From assembly GCF_001905005.1 (NCBI RefSeq), contig NZ_LWKZ01000025.1:1-64000 (forward strand): a DNA stretch of 64,000 bases. The letters run 5' to 3'. This DNA is from Streptomyces sp. CB02923 (lineage in GTDB: Bacteria; Actinomycetota; Actinomycetes; Streptomycetales; Streptomycetaceae). Positions 23,654 through 33,487 of the stretch are shown piece by piece (position 1 is the stretch's first letter; every line of letters begins with the position of its first letter). The position numbers and the translations under genes were made by a program. The notes under the pieces were generated by a model that did no database searches, had not been told where the DNA came from, and worked only from the letters and a program-made list of their open reading frames with translations.

Positions 23654-25204
23654 TCAGCCCTTCGCCGCCGGTACCGGCTCCAGGAAGCCCTGCTCGACCA
23701 GCGTCCGGATCGCTTCCGGCGTACGGTCGCGCAGCAACACCGGATCCTCGCCGACCAGTTGCGCAATCGCGTCGAGGATGCGGCCGGCGGGCAGCGAGCC
23801 GTCGCAGACGCCGGCGAAGCCCGCGCCGACCGTGTCCACCTTCGTGGCGCGGCGCATACCGCGGTTCTGCCGCAGCACCACATGCTCCGGGTCCTCCGCG
23901 CCGGGCAGCCCGACCTGCTCCTGCACGACCTCGTCGGCGAGCCGGAAATGCCCGGCCAGCAGCGCCGCGTCGTCCGTCGCGCGCAGGTAGTCCTGGCGCT
24001 CGAAGTGGCTGACGACCGCGGCACCCAGCGGCTGTTCGACCGGGTGCGGCCACTCCTCGACCGTGATCGACGGGTCGTCCGCGCCGGACTTGCGCAGCGT
24101 GATCCACCCGAAGCCGACGGCCTTGGTCTTGCGGGCCTCGAACTCCTCCAGCCAGGCTTCGTAACGCGCCGCGTACTCCTCGGGGCCCGTACGGTGGTCG
24201 CCGGCGTCCCGCAGCCACAGCTCCGCGTACTGCGTGACGTCCTGGACCTCGCGCTGCACGATCCACGCGTCGCAGCCGCGCGGCACCCACGAGCGCAGGC
24301 GGTCGCGCCAGTCCTCGCCCTCGACGTGCTGCCAGTTGGCGAGGAGCTGGCAGTACCCGCCGTCCTTCAGGTGGGCCGCCGCCTGCTGGACGATGGTGCG
24401 GCACAGGTCGTCGCCGCCCATGCCGCCGTCCCGGTAGGTCAGCCGGGCGCCCGGGGAGATCACGAAGGGCGGGTTGGACACGATCAGGTCGTACGTCAGC
24501 TCCCCCACCGGGTCGAACAGCGAGCCCTCCCGGAGGTCAGCGGCGGGCGCGCCGGACAGCGCCAGCGTCAGGCCGGCGATCCGCAGCGCCCGCGGGTTGA
24601 GGTCCGTGGCCGTGACCTCAGTCGCGTAGGCGGAGGCGTGCAGCGCCTGGATGCCGGAGCCGGTGCCGAGGTCGAGGACCTTGGCGACGGGGGTGCGGAC
24701 CGTGAGGCCGGCGAGCGTCGTGGACGCGCCGCCGACACCGAGCACCAGCTGCGCGCGGTCCACGCCCGCGGCCTCCTCGGCGGCCCGGATGCCGCCCGCG
24801 CCGCCGACCGCGCACCCCAGGTCGGAGACGATCCACCAGTCCTGGCCCTCGGGGCCGCCGTACGGGCGTACGTCCACGCTCGCCCGGACCTCGTCGCCGT
24901 CGCGCACCAGCCAGCCGTCGGCGAGGCAGTCGGCCACCGGCAGCGCGGCGGCGGCCCGGTCGTACGGCACCGGGCGCTGGAGCAGGAACAGCCGCACCAG
25001 GGTGGACAGCGGGCCGTCGTCCCGGGTCGCGCGGAGCGCCGGGACGGTCTCGCTGCGGGCCAGCGCCGCGTAGGCGGGCGCGCCCAGCAGCTCCAGCAGG
25101 CCGTCGGCGGTGAACGCGGCATCGCGCAGCGCGTCGCGCAGCCGGGCCGTGCGGGCGGCGGAGTCGGGGTCTCGAAGGTCAGCGGTGGGGAGGTGCGTAC
25201 TCAC
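23654..25204 (-). CDS. Class I SAM methyltransferase (small-domain, NPPF type)
   Basis: The 516-residue protein starts at GTG 25204 (VSTHLPTADLRD). An N-terminal ~150-residue helical region precedes the SAM fold, with motif I VLDLGTGSGIQAL and the catalytic NPPF in DLIVSNPPF. NPPF/NPPY occurs in N6-adenine and N5-glutamine methyltransferases, so the target may be rRNA, DNA or a protein. A winged C-terminal region of ~130 residues follows. The architecture is conserved in actinobacteria; the substrate is not established. The gene is monocistronic, as repeat arrays and gaps lie on both sides. Confidence 0.88.
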   Translation of the reverse strand: MSTHLPTADLRDPDSAARTARLRDALRDAAFTADGLLELLGAPAYAALARSETVPALRATRDDGPLSTLVRLFLLQRPVPYDRAAAALPVADCLADGWLVRDGDEVRASVDVRPYGGPEGQDWWIVSDLGCAVGGAGGIRAAEEAAGVDRAQLVLGVGGASTTLAGLTVRTPVAKVLDLGTGSGIQALHASAYATEVTATDLNPRALRIAGLTLALSGAPAADLREGSLFDPVGELTYDLIVSNPPFVISPGARLTYRDGGMGGDDLCRTIVQQAAAHLKDGGYCQLLANWQHVEGEDWRDRLRSWVPRGCDAWIVQREVQDVTQYAELWLRDAGDHRTGPEEYAARYEAWLEEFEARKTKAVGFGWITLRKSGADDPSITVEEWPHPVEQPLGAAVVSHFERQDYLRATDDAALLAGHFRLADEVVQEQVGLPGAEDPEHVVLRQNRGMRRATKVDTVGAGFAGVCDGSLPAGRILDAIAQLVGEDPVLLRDRTPEAIRTLVEQGFLEPVPAAKG

Positions 25205-25323
25205 GCTCCCATTGTCAGGCCAACCACTGACAAACGGCCACGGCCCGGCACCCACGACCCGCACGGGCCCGGCGCCCGCCTCCGGCCGCGCGCGGGCGCA
25301 CCGGCCCGCGCGCGGCGTCCGAC

Positions 25324-25400
25324 GGCGTGTCGGACACCACTCGCGCGGCACCCGGCGGCGTGTCGGACACCGTCCGCACGGCGCCTGACGGCGTGTCGGC
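25324..25400. repeat. 33-bp tandem repeat, about 2.5 copies
   Basis: GGCGTGTCGG starts at 25324, 25357 and 25390, exactly 33 bp apart, with similar flanking bases. The array lies in the spacer between the lipoprotein gene and the methyltransferase gene. Confidence 0.85.
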
Positions 25401-25409
25401 CACCCGCCG

Positions 25410-25991
25410 CTACTTCTTCGGCCCGGCCGACCCGGCACCCTCCGTGGCCTTCTGGTTCTGGCAGCCGGACTGCCCGGCCATCGCCTTGCCGACGTCGCCG
25501 GATTCCAGCTTTTTGAACGCCTGTTCGCTCTTCTTGTTGAGCTTGTTGATGCCGTCGGACAGGGTCCGCAGGCCGTCGGCGAACTTGCCCTTGTCCCCGG
25601 TGTCCAGGCCGTCGACCTGCTTCTTGAGGTCGCCGTAGCCCTTGGAGAGGTCGTTGAGCTCCTTGACCGCGTTCTTCTGGGACTCCTCGCCGCCGTCGGC
25701 GGGCGGCGCGCCCGCCTGGTCCAGCGACTTCGCCAGTGACGCGTAGGCGCCGGAGATCTGCTGGAACGCCTTGGAGTCGGCCTGCTGGACCTTCTTGGAG
25801 TCGGTGCCGCCGCTGTCGGCCGTCTGCATGGACGTGTTGGCGTCCTGGATCTTCTTGAACTGGGCCTGGGCGGGGTCGCAGAACTTCTTGGCCCAGTCGT
25901 CGAGCTTTTTGTTGCCGTCGTCGCTGCAGCCGGTCAGCGCGAGCATCAGTGCCGCGCCGCCGGACAGCGCGGCCACAAGCGTCTTCTTCAC
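25410..25991 (-). CDS. Small lipoprotein, helical
   Basis: GTG 25991, preceded by AAGGGA, gives 193 residues. The lipoprotein signal ends LALTGC-SDD. The mature part is Lys/Asp/Gln-rich and largely predicted helical (long heptad-like runs such as LNDLSKGYGDLKKQVDGL), with two cysteines (KFCDP and QSGCQ) that could pair. No enzymatic motif is evident. The protein would sit on the outer face of the membrane. Function unknown; the position beside hppA is, as I recall, conserved. Confidence 0.8.
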   Translation of the reverse strand: MKKTLVAALSGGAALMLALTGCSDDGNKKLDDWAKKFCDPAQAQFKKIQDANTSMQTADSGGTDSKKVQQADSKAFQQISGAYASLAKSLDQAGAPPADGGEESQKNAVKELNDLSKGYGDLKKQVDGLDTGDKGKFADGLRTLSDGINKLNKKSEQAFKKLESGDVGKAMAGQSGCQNQKATEGAGSAGPKK

Positions 25992-26126
25992 CGGATCGGT
26001 CCCTTCCATGGCTCTCGGCCCCGGAACATACACGTCCGAAGCCCCTTGATCATGAGCCGGTCGGTCCGTACGACCCGCATTGCAGCCATTTGCACCAAGG
26101 CCGTGCCGCGGCCGGGCGCACGGCAA

Positions 26127-26167
26127 GGCGGGCGGACGGCGCACTCAAGGCACGCCCTCCGCCCGCC
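26127..26167 (-). terminator. Hairpin downstream of hppA
   Basis: Perfect 10-bp arms GGCGGGCGGA (26127-26136) and TCCGCCCGCC (26158-26167) lie 27 bp beyond the hppA stop. The loop is 21 nt and there is no U-run, as is common in Streptomyces. Confidence 0.55.
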
Positions 26168-26193
26168 CGTTGAGCGGCACGAACACCCGTCCG

Positions 26194-28590
26194 CTAGGAG
26201 ACCACCGCCGGGTCGGCGGTCTGTGCCACCTTCCCGGAGTTGTTGTCTTCGTCACCCACCGCGATGCCGCGGCGCTTGGAGACGTACACCGCGCCGACGA
26301 TGACCCCGATGGCCACGACGGCGACCACGATCCGCACGCCGACGCTCTTGTCCGCGCCGTAGCTGAACTTCACGACGGCCGGTGCGATCAGCAGCGCCAC
26401 CAGGTTCATGACCTTCAGCAGCGGGTTGATCGCGGGGCCCGCGGTGTCCTTGAACGGGTCGCCGACCGTGTCGCCGATGACGGTCGCGGCGTGCGCCTCG
26501 CTGCCCTTGCCGCCGTGGTGGCCGTCCTCGACCAGCTTCTTCGCGTTGTCCCAGGCGCCTCCGGAGTTGGCGAGGAAGACCGCCATCAGGGTGCCGGTGC
26601 CGATGGCGCCGGCGAGGAACGAGCCGAGCGCGCCGACGCCGAGCGAGAAGCCGACGGCGATCGGCGTGAGCACCGCCAGCAGGCCGGGCGTGGTCAGCTC
26701 GCGGAGCGCGTCCTTGGTGCAGATGTCCACGACACGCCCGTATTCGGGCTGCTCGGTGTAGTCCATGATCCCGGGCTTCTCGCGGAACTGCCTCCGCACC
26801 TCGTAGACGACCGAGCCGGCCGACCGGGACACCGCGTTGATCGCCAGCCCCGAGAAGAGGAAGACGACGGAGGCCCCCAGCACCAGGCCGACCAGGTTGT
26901 TCGGCTGGGAGATGTCCAGGCTCAGGCCCATGCCCCGGGCGGTGTCGCCGACCTCCCGTACGGCCGTGGCGATGGCGTCGCGGTACGAGCCGAACAGCGC
27001 GGCCGCGGCCAGCACCGCCGTGGCGATGGCGATGCCCTTGGTGATGGCCTTGGTGGTGTTGCCGACGGCGTCGAGGTCGGTGAGGACCTTCGCGCCGTCG
27101 CCGGTGACGTCACCGGACATCTCGGCGATGCCCTGCGCGTTGTCGGAGACCGGGCCGAAGGTGTCCATCGCGACGATGACGCCGACGGTGGTCAGCAGGC
27201 CGGTGCCGGCCAGCGCCACCGCGAACAGGGCCAGCATGATGGACGTGCCGCCCAGCAGGAACGCGCCGTACACGGACAGCCCGATCAGCACCGCCGAGTA
27301 GACGGCCGACTCCAGACCGATGGAGATCCCGGAGAGCACCACCGTCGCCGGGCCGGTCAGCGAGGTCTTGCCGATGTCCCGTACGGGCCGCCGGCTGGTC
27401 TCCGTGAAGTAGCCGGTGAGCTGCTGGATGAGCGCGGCCAGCACGATGCCGATGGCGACCGCCACCAGCGCCAGCATCCGCGGGTCGCCGCCGCGGGCCA
27501 GGATCGCGGGGTCCGTGACGCCCGACAGGTCGGCGTAGGAGGACGGCAGGTACGTGAAGACGGCGACCGCGACCAGGATCAGCGAGATGGCCGCCGAGAT
27601 GAAGAAGCCGCGGTTGATGGCGGTCATGCCGCTGCGGTCGGAGCGCCGGGGCGCCACGACGAAGATGCCGATCATGGCCGTGAGCACACCGATGGCCGGG
27701 ACCAGCAGCGGGAAGGCCAGGCCCGCGTCGCCGAAGGCGGCCATGCCCAGGATGAGGGCGGCGACCAGCGTCACGGCGTACGACTCGAAGAGGTCGGCGG
27801 CCATGCCCGCGCAGTCGCCGACGTTGTCGCCCACGTTGTCCGCGATGGTCGCGGCGTTGCGCGGGTCGTCCTCGGGGATGCCCTTCTCGACCTTGCCGAC
27901 GAGGTCGGCGCCGACGTCCGCGGCCTTGGTGAAGATGCCGCCGCCGACCCGCATGAACATCGCGATCAGTGCGGCACCGAGACCGAAGCCCTCCAGGACC
28001 TTGGGGGCGTCGACGGCGTAGACGAGCACCACACAGGACGCGCCCAGCAGGCCGAGCCCCACGGTGAACATGCCGACGACGCCACCCGTACGGAAAGCGA
28101 TCTTCATGGCCCGGTGCGAAACCGCCGTGAGATCCTTTTTCGCCTCGCCCTCGGCCGGTGTGGCTTCCCGGGCCGCGGCGGCGACGCGCACATTGCTGCG
28201 CACCGCCAGCCACATCCCGATATAGCCGGTGGCGGCCGAGAATCCGGCGCCGATCAAGAAGAAGACGCTGCGCCCGGCGCGCTGCGTCCAGTTGTCCGCG
28301 GGTAGCAGCATGAGCAGGAAGAACACCACCACGGCGAAAACGCCGAGGGTGCGCAACTGCCGCGCGAGATAGGCATTCGCGCCTTCCTGCACGGCGGCGG
28401 CGATCTTCTTCATGCTGTCGGTGCCCTCACCGGCTGCGAGCACTTGCCGCACCAGCACCGCCGCGACGGCCAGCGCCGCGAGCGCCACCACGGCGATCAC
28501 CAGCACCATGCCGCGGTTGCCCGACGTCAGCGATGGCTCGGCCAGGTAAGAGGGGTGTTCCAGCAACTGAGGGGTGTAAGGCCCCGCCAT
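26194..28590 (-). CDS. hppA: Membrane-bound proton-translocating pyrophosphatase (K+-independent)
   Basis: ATG 28590 has AAGGAGG upstream and gives 798 residues with about 15-16 membrane segments. The pyrophosphate site DVGADLVGK is at 225-233, followed by the acidic metal-binding DNVGDNVGDC at 251-260. GNTTKA at 510-515 has Lys rather than Ala, the marker of the K+-independent subclass. The enzyme couples pyrophosphate hydrolysis to proton export, saving energy from biosynthetic pyrophosphate. It is transcribed alone, with a good -10 (TACAAT) about 73 bp upstream of the start. Confidence 0.97.
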   Translation of the reverse strand: MAGPYTPQLLEHPSYLAEPSLTSGNRGMVLVIAVVALAALAVAAVLVRQVLAAGEGTDSMKKIAAAVQEGANAYLARQLRTLGVFAVVVFFLLMLLPADNWTQRAGRSVFFLIGAGFSAATGYIGMWLAVRSNVRVAAAAREATPAEGEAKKDLTAVSHRAMKIAFRTGGVVGMFTVGLGLLGASCVVLVYAVDAPKVLEGFGLGAALIAMFMRVGGGIFTKAADVGADLVGKVEKGIPEDDPRNAATIADNVGDNVGDCAGMAADLFESYAVTLVAALILGMAAFGDAGLAFPLLVPAIGVLTAMIGIFVVAPRRSDRSGMTAINRGFFISAAISLILVAVAVFTYLPSSYADLSGVTDPAILARGGDPRMLALVAVAIGIVLAALIQQLTGYFTETSRRPVRDIGKTSLTGPATVVLSGISIGLESAVYSAVLIGLSVYGAFLLGGTSIMLALFAVALAGTGLLTTVGVIVAMDTFGPVSDNAQGIAEMSGDVTGDGAKVLTDLDAVGNTTKAITKGIAIATAVLAAAALFGSYRDAIATAVREVGDTARGMGLSLDISQPNNLVGLVLGASVVFLFSGLAINAVSRSAGSVVYEVRRQFREKPGIMDYTEQPEYGRVVDICTKDALRELTTPGLLAVLTPIAVGFSLGVGALGSFLAGAIGTGTLMAVFLANSGGAWDNAKKLVEDGHHGGKGSEAHAATVIGDTVGDPFKDTAGPAINPLLKVMNLVALLIAPAVVKFSYGADKSVGVRIVVAVVAIGVIVGAVYVSKRRGIAVGDEDNNSGKVAQTADPAVVS

Positions 28591-28631
28591 TCGTCCTCCT
28601 TGACGTTTGGCACATGGGCGCGCGGATGCAC

Positions 28632-28668
28632 GCTCAGGCGTCCTGAGCAAAGGTGTGGACGGATTGTA
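28632..28668 (-). promoter_or_regulatory. hppA promoter -10 and overlapping inverted repeat
   Basis: On the minus strand TACAAT (plus-strand 28663-28668) is a near-consensus -10. Just downstream, GCTCAGG-CGT-CCTGAGC (28632-28648) is a perfect 7-bp inverted repeat at the expected transcription start or early leader, a possible operator. Confidence 0.5.
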
Positions 28669-29546
28669 GGTAGCGGCACCAGATCAAAACAGTGCGCCTC
28701 AAAGGGAATTCGCCGGTGGCGGCCGAGATCGTTCGAAGAACGGACGGAGATCGGACAGACATCAGGCGAAGAAGCAGCGAAGATCGAAAATAGCGTGGCC
28801 GTAGCCGCGTCGCCGCAATTCGCCTGTACGAATGAATGCGAATAATTGGCTGACAACTGAATGATGATCTCAGGGTCCTACCTAACGCCGCTGCTCACGG
28901 GGGCCGCGTTCGAATTCCGGGCGGGTACGGCCGGGCTGCCGCCGGGCCGGCGGGCACCGGGTGGCGCGGGGTCCCGCACGGGCGCGCCGGCACGCTCGCA
29001 CCGTCTTGCGGGGTGCCGGTGACCCTGCGGACGGGCACGGGCGGCGGTACGGGGGTGGTGGCCGCCGGGCGGCCTCGGCTTCCCCGTACCGCCACGGAAG
29101 TACGCACTCCGGTAGGGGCCACGCGGCCCCGGGGCGGCGGCGGACCGTACGACCGGTACGGCCGGGTGGGGAGGCGGGAGGGCCCCGCGTACGGGACCCG
29201 TGGGTCCGAGGGGCCCTCTGGGCACGAGCGTGCGGATGTGGCCTGAAGAGGGGGGTGGGGGTGACCGGCCCCCGGGTGGCCGGATGGTGCGCCCCCGGCC
29301 ACGGCACGACGCACGAAAGAGTTGGGGCGCGTACGGCTGAATGGGGGCGCGCGGGTGGGAGGGGACGGCGTGGCGGGGGTGCGAAAGGGGCGCGAGGGCA
29401 GCGTGACGGAGCGCGCGGCGTCGGTTCCCCCGACGCGTACGGCTGCACCGGCGCGCGTACGTCAGGGCCGACCCGTACGGCAGAGCCAATCCCTACGGAG
29501 GCACCAGCCCCTACGGAGGCACCGACCCTTGCGGAAGCACCAACTC
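28669..29546. other. Long spacer between hppA and apgA
   Basis: Positions 28680-28870 are unusually A/T-rich for this genome. From about 28880 to 29490 the DNA is very G+C-rich and full of long open frames in several phases, none with a ribosome site or recognisable protein. I see no real gene. Confidence 0.45.
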
Positions 29547-29562
29547 CTACGGAAGCACCGGC
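29491..29562. repeat. 18-bp tandem repeat, 4 copies, overlapping the end of apgA
   Basis: Units of the type CCCTACGGAGGCACCAGC repeat exactly every 18 bp at 29491, 29509, 29527 and 29545. The last copy overlaps the stop codon of apgA, so the protein's last codons (TTPAPVLP) belong to the array. Confidence 0.9.
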
Positions 29563-30020
29563 GCAGGCGTCGTCGGCCAGCTCATGCGGATGACCCCGCC
29601 GCTCTCGCCGGAGGTCACCTCGACGTCGTCGACCAGCCCGCTGATGACCGCGAGCCCCATCTCGTCGTCGCTCTCCGCCGCGTCGCCGTTGTCCGAGGAG
29701 GGGCCGCCGGGCAGCGGTTCGCCGTCCATGCTGCGGACGCCGGGCACCGACCCGGCACCGGCCGGGCTGCCCGGGACCTCGTCGCCCACCTCGATGGAGA
29801 ACTTCTTCTCGTCCTCGACCAGGGCGACCCGCACCGGGGCGGAGATGCCGTTGGTGCGGTGCAGTCCCACCGCACGGGTGCACGCCTCGCCGACGGCGAG
29901 CCGAACCTCGTCCAGCACGGCCTCGTCCACGCCGGCCCGCCTCGCCACGGCAGCCGCGACCAGCCGCGCGGTGCGGACGTGCTCGGGAAGGGCGCTGAAG
30001 CGGAGTTCGACGGTGGCCAT
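29547..30020 (-). CDS. apgA: Anti-sigma factor-like ATPase-fold protein ApgA
   Basis: ATG 30020 with GAGGGGGA upstream gives 157 residues. It has the GHKL/HATPase fold of RsbW-SpoIIAB anti-sigma factors: VDEVRLAVGEACTRAV corresponds to the N-box helix, and DDEMGLAVISGLVDDVEV to the G1 box region. In S. coelicolor the equivalent gene next to bldG encodes an anti-sigma-like partner that BldG binds. The insert of Gly/Ser/Asp residues in the middle is longer than in SpoIIAB. The bldG stop lies 109 bp upstream and the two genes are likely cotranscribed. Its 3' end runs into an 18-bp repeat array. Confidence 0.88.
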   Translation of the reverse strand: MATVELRFSALPEHVRTARLVAAAVARRAGVDEAVLDEVRLAVGEACTRAVGLHRTNGISAPVRVALVEDEKKFSIEVGDEVPGSPAGAGSVPGVRSMDGEPLPGGPSSDNGDAAESDDEMGLAVISGLVDDVEVTSGESGGVIRMSWPTTPAPVLP

Positions 30021-30129
30021 GCCATCCCCCTCGGTATGCGGGCGTGCAACGCAGGGGGGCCGGACCGCCAAGCCCGGTTCCCCCCACTGCTTCCAACCCC
30101 CGCGCCTCGGCGCGGGGACCGGCAGGCCG

Positions 30130-30471
30130 TCAGTCGGTCGCTGCGACGGCTTCGTCGACCGAGGTGTGAATCGGGAACACCTTGGTCAGTCCGGTGATAC
30201 GGAAGATCTTCAAAATGCGCTCCTGGTTGCAGACCAGGCGCAGCGAGCCCTCATGGGCTCGCACCCGCTTGAGCCCGCCGACCAGAACGCCGAGCCCCGT
30301 GGAGTCCAGGAAGTCGACACGCTCCATGTCCACCACGAGGTGGTAGCTTCCGTCGTTCACAAGCTCGACCAGCTGCTCCCGCAGCTTGGGCGCGGTGTAT
30401 ACATCAATCTCGCCACCGACCTCGACGACCGTACGGTCGCCAACGGTCCGGGTCGACAGGGACAGGTCCAC
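30130..30471 (-). CDS. bldG: Anti-anti-sigma factor BldG
   Basis: A 113-residue STAS-domain protein of the SpoIIAA/RsbV type. The phosphorylatable serine is S57 in DFLDSTGLGVLV. Unphosphorylated BldG binds anti-sigma factors and frees sigma factors; in S. coelicolor it is required for aerial growth, antibiotic production and osmotic stress responses. The GTG start has GGAGGATCC directly upstream. Sequence, length and the neighbours hppA, apgA and the divergent helicase match the S. coelicolor locus. The 55-bp divergent gap must carry the promoters for both directions. Confidence 0.97.
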   Translation of the reverse strand: MDLSLSTRTVGDRTVVEVGGEIDVYTAPKLREQLVELVNDGSYHLVVDMERVDFLDSTGLGVLVGGLKRVRAHEGSLRLVCNQERILKIFRITGLTKVFPIHTSVDEAVAATD

Positions 30472-30526
30472 GGATCCTCCAGCACCTTGCTATCGAGCGG
30501 TCGCCCCCCATGGATCGGCAGCCGCG

Positions 30527-32974
30527 ATGGCATTCAATCACTTACCAGCAGGCGTGCACGACGCCTTGTGCGCATTGTCCGTCACACCGGTGACACACTC
30601 GGTGCCGATGGCCTCCAATCAGCTGCCCCCGGACGGGGGCACCAGCCCCTCCCCGCGCACGGTCCTGGACCGTCTCACCCAGGGGGCGTCCCGCGCTACG
30701 CGCATCACTCATACGGAGCACTTGCCCCCGCGCATCGGCAGCCATGCGGAATGGCCCGCACGGATCCGTCCGGAGGTGACGGAAGCCGTCCGCGCCGCCG
30801 GGATCGAGCGCCCGTGGAGCCATCAGGCCCGTACAGCAGATCATGCCTTGCGGGGCGAATCGGTCGTCATCGCCACCGGTACCGCGTCCGGGAAGTCGCT
30901 CGCCTACCTGGTCCCGGTGCTGTCCGGGCTCCTGGACGGCTCGGAGGCCCCCAACGGGCGCGGCGCCACGGCCCTGTACCTCGCGCCCACCAAGGCGCTC
31001 GCGGCCGATCAGCGCCGCGCCGTCGGCGAACTCGCCGCCCCGCTCGGTACCGCGGTGCGACCGGCCGTGTACGACGGCGACACGCCGGTCGAAGAACGCG
31101 AATGGGTGCGCCAGTACGGCAACTACGTCCTGACCAACCCCGACATGCTGCACCTGGGCATCCTCCCGGCGCACCCCCGCTGGTCCGCCTTCCTGCGCGC
31201 CCTGCGCTACGTCGTCATCGACGAGTGCCACACCTACCGCGGCGTCTTCGGCTCGCACGTGTCCCAGGTCATACGACGCCTCCGGCGTGTCTGTGCCCGC
31301 TACGGCTCCGAACCGGTCTTCCTGCTGGCCTCCGCGACCGCCGCCGAACCGGCACAGGCGGCCGAGCGGCTGACCGGACTGCCCGTGGCCGAGGTGACGG
31401 AAGACACCTCGCCGCGCGGCGAGGTGGTCTTCGCCCTGTGGGAGCCGCCGCTGACGGAACTGCACGGCGAGCAGGGCGCCCCCGTCCGCCGGACCGCCAC
31501 CGCCGAGACCGCCGACCTGCTGACCGACCTCGCCCTCCAGGACGTACGCACGGTCGCCTTCGTACGGTCCCGGCGCGGCGCCGAGCTGATCGCCCTCATC
31601 GCGCAGGAACGGCTGGGGGCGGTCGACCGGTCGCTGGCGCACCGGGTGGCCGCCTACCGGGGCGGCTACCTGCCCGAGGAGCGGCGCGCCCTGGAACGCG
31701 CCCTGCACACCGGCGACCTGCTGGGCCTCGCCGCCACCACGGCCCTGGAGCTGGGCGTGGACGTCTCCGGCCTCGACGCCGTCCTGATCGCCGGCTATCC
31801 GGGCACCCGCGCCTCGCTGTGGCAGCAGGCCGGGCGCGCGGGCCGCGCCGGACAGGGCGCGCTCGCCGTCCTCGTCGCCCGCGACGACCCGCTGGACACC
31901 TACCTGGTCCACCACCCGGAAGCGCTGTTCGACCAGCCCGTCGAGTCCACCGTCCTGGACCCGGACAATCCGTACGTCCTGGCCCCGCACCTGTGTGCGG
32001 CCGCCGCGGAACTTCCGCTCACCGAGGACGATTTCGACCTGTTCGGCCCGGCGGCGCCGGGGCTGCTCCCCTCCCTGGAGGCCCGCAAGCTGCTGCGCCG
32101 CCGCGCCAAGGCGTGGCACTGGACCCGCCGCGAGCGGGCCGCCGACCTCGCCGACATCCGCGGGCAGGGCGGCTCGCCCGTGCAGGTCGTGGAGGCGGGC
32201 ACCGGACGTCTGCTGGGCACGGTGGACGCGGCCGCCGCGCACACCACCGTCCACGACGGCGCCGTCCACCTCCATCAGGGCCGTACGTATCTGGTCGAAC
32301 GCCTGGACCTGGAGGACGACGTGGCGCTCGTCCAGGAGGCCAACCCGCCGTATTCGACGACCGCGCGGGACACCACAGCCGTCTCCATCCTGGAGACCGA
32401 GACGGAGATCGCCTGGGGCGACGCCCGGCTGTGCTTCGGCTCCGTCGAGGTCACCAATCAGGTCGTCTCCTATCTGCGCCGACGGCTCATCACGGGCGAG
32501 GTGCTGGGCGAGAGCAAGCTGGACCTGCCGCCCCGTACGCTGCGCACCCGGGCCGTGTGGTGGACCGTCACCGAGGACCAGCTCGACGCGGCCCGCGTCA
32601 ACCCCGAGCAGCTCGGCGGCGCCCTGCACGCCGCCGAACACGCCTCGATCGGCCTGCTGCCGCTGTTCGCCACCTGCGACCGCTGGGACATCGGCGGCGT
32701 CTCCCTGCCTCTGCACCCCGACACCCTCCTTCCCACCGTCTTCGTCTACGACGGCCAGCCGGGCGGCGCCGGGTTCGCCGAACGCGCCTTCCACACCGCC
32801 CCCGAGTGGCTCGCCGCCACCCGCAAGGCCATCGCCTCCTGCGAGTGCGAGGCCGGCTGCCCGTCCTGCATCCAGTCCCCCAAGTGCGGCAACGGCAACG
32901 ACCCCCTCCACAAGCGAGGCGCCGTACGCCTCCTCACCGAACTCCTCAAGAACGCGCCGGAACCGGCTTCCTGA
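30527..32974 (+). CDS. DEAD/DEAH-box helicase, MrfA-like with DUF1998 domain
   Basis: The ATG at 30527 (MAFNHLPAGV) gives 815 residues; an ATG at 30608 (MASNQLPP) is an alternative. Superfamily 2 motifs are present: ATGTASGKS (I), LYLAPTKALAADQ (Ia), VIDECHTYRG (II), ASATAAEP (III) and QQAGRAGRAGQ (VI). The C-terminal DUF1998/MZB region has a four-cysteine cluster, C-x-C-x3-C-x2-C, in ECEAGCPSC. Relatives include B. subtilis MrfA, a repair helicase for mitomycin C damage, and yeast Hrq1. It is divergent from bldG, and the gene is conserved there in Streptomyces. Confidence 0.93.
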   Translation: MAFNHLPAGVHDALCALSVTPVTHSVPMASNQLPPDGGTSPSPRTVLDRLTQGASRATRITHTEHLPPRIGSHAEWPARIRPEVTEAVRAAGIERPWSHQARTADHALRGESVVIATGTASGKSLAYLVPVLSGLLDGSEAPNGRGATALYLAPTKALAADQRRAVGELAAPLGTAVRPAVYDGDTPVEEREWVRQYGNYVLTNPDMLHLGILPAHPRWSAFLRALRYVVIDECHTYRGVFGSHVSQVIRRLRRVCARYGSEPVFLLASATAAEPAQAAERLTGLPVAEVTEDTSPRGEVVFALWEPPLTELHGEQGAPVRRTATAETADLLTDLALQDVRTVAFVRSRRGAELIALIAQERLGAVDRSLAHRVAAYRGGYLPEERRALERALHTGDLLGLAATTALELGVDVSGLDAVLIAGYPGTRASLWQQAGRAGRAGQGALAVLVARDDPLDTYLVHHPEALFDQPVESTVLDPDNPYVLAPHLCAAAAELPLTEDDFDLFGPAAPGLLPSLEARKLLRRRAKAWHWTRRERAADLADIRGQGGSPVQVVEAGTGRLLGTVDAAAAHTTVHDGAVHLHQGRTYLVERLDLEDDVALVQEANPPYSTTARDTTAVSILETETEIAWGDARLCFGSVEVTNQVVSYLRRRLITGEVLGESKLDLPPRTLRTRAVWWTVTEDQLDAARVNPEQLGGALHAAEHASIGLLPLFATCDRWDIGGVSLPLHPDTLLPTVFVYDGQPGGAGFAERAFHTAPEWLAATRKAIASCECEAGCPSCIQSPKCGNGNDPLHKRGAVRLLTELLKNAPEPAS

Positions 32975-33148
32975 GATCCAGCAGGAACGTTCAGGGGCGA
33001 CTCGGGTCTCGGCGGCCTTCTCCCGCGCCCTGCGCGAAAACGCGCTCGGGGCTGCCGGAGCTGCGGAAGCAGCGGAAGCGGCGGGACCTGCCTAAGCTGC
33101 CGGACCTGCCGGATCGCTCGCGCCTCGGGCTGCTGCAACTGCCCGCCG

Positions 33149-33487
33149 TTACGGCCGTGTCGGCGCACCTGGAGAACCGCCGTCCTCACCCACCCCCTCG
33201 ACGATCATCAACGTGCCGCGGCTCCCCGCGCGGACCGCGTGGGACGCACCCGCCGGGACCATGTACATCTCGCCCTGCCCCACGGACACGGCCGCGCCGT
33301 CCACCGACAGTTCCAGCCTGCCGTCGAGCACGAACAGCGCCTCGCCCCCCTCGTGGGCTTCCTCCTCTCCCGGCAACTCGTCCATACGCAGCACCTTCAG
33401 ACAGGCCGCGCTCACCCGCCCCAGAGAACGGGAACTCCAGGCTTCCGGCAGGGCGGCCGCCACTCCCCGTACGTCGATCACACTCAT
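33149..33487 (-). CDS. Cupin-domain protein
   Basis: A 112-residue single-domain cupin: motif 1-like EEEAHEGGEALFVLDGRLEL and motif 2-like PAGASHAV, with only part of the usual His/Glu metal set visible (H45, E46, H84 region). GGGAGG precedes the ATG. Such small cupins act as metal-dependent enzymes or ligand sensors; the function is unknown. It is monocistronic, between the helicase and the Tad genes. Confidence 0.82.
   Translation of the reverse strand: MSVIDVRGVAAALPEAWSSRSLGRVSAACLKVLRMDELPGEEEAHEGGEALFVLDGRLELSVDGAAVSVGQGEMYMVPAGASHAVRAGSRGTLMIVEGVGEDGGSPGAPTRP

Noticed and set aside
28882..30096. Long minus-strand open frame across the hppA-apgA spacer
   Set aside because: It overlaps apgA in another phase, consists of Arg/Pro/Gly/Ala noise and tandem repeats, and has no ribosome site.
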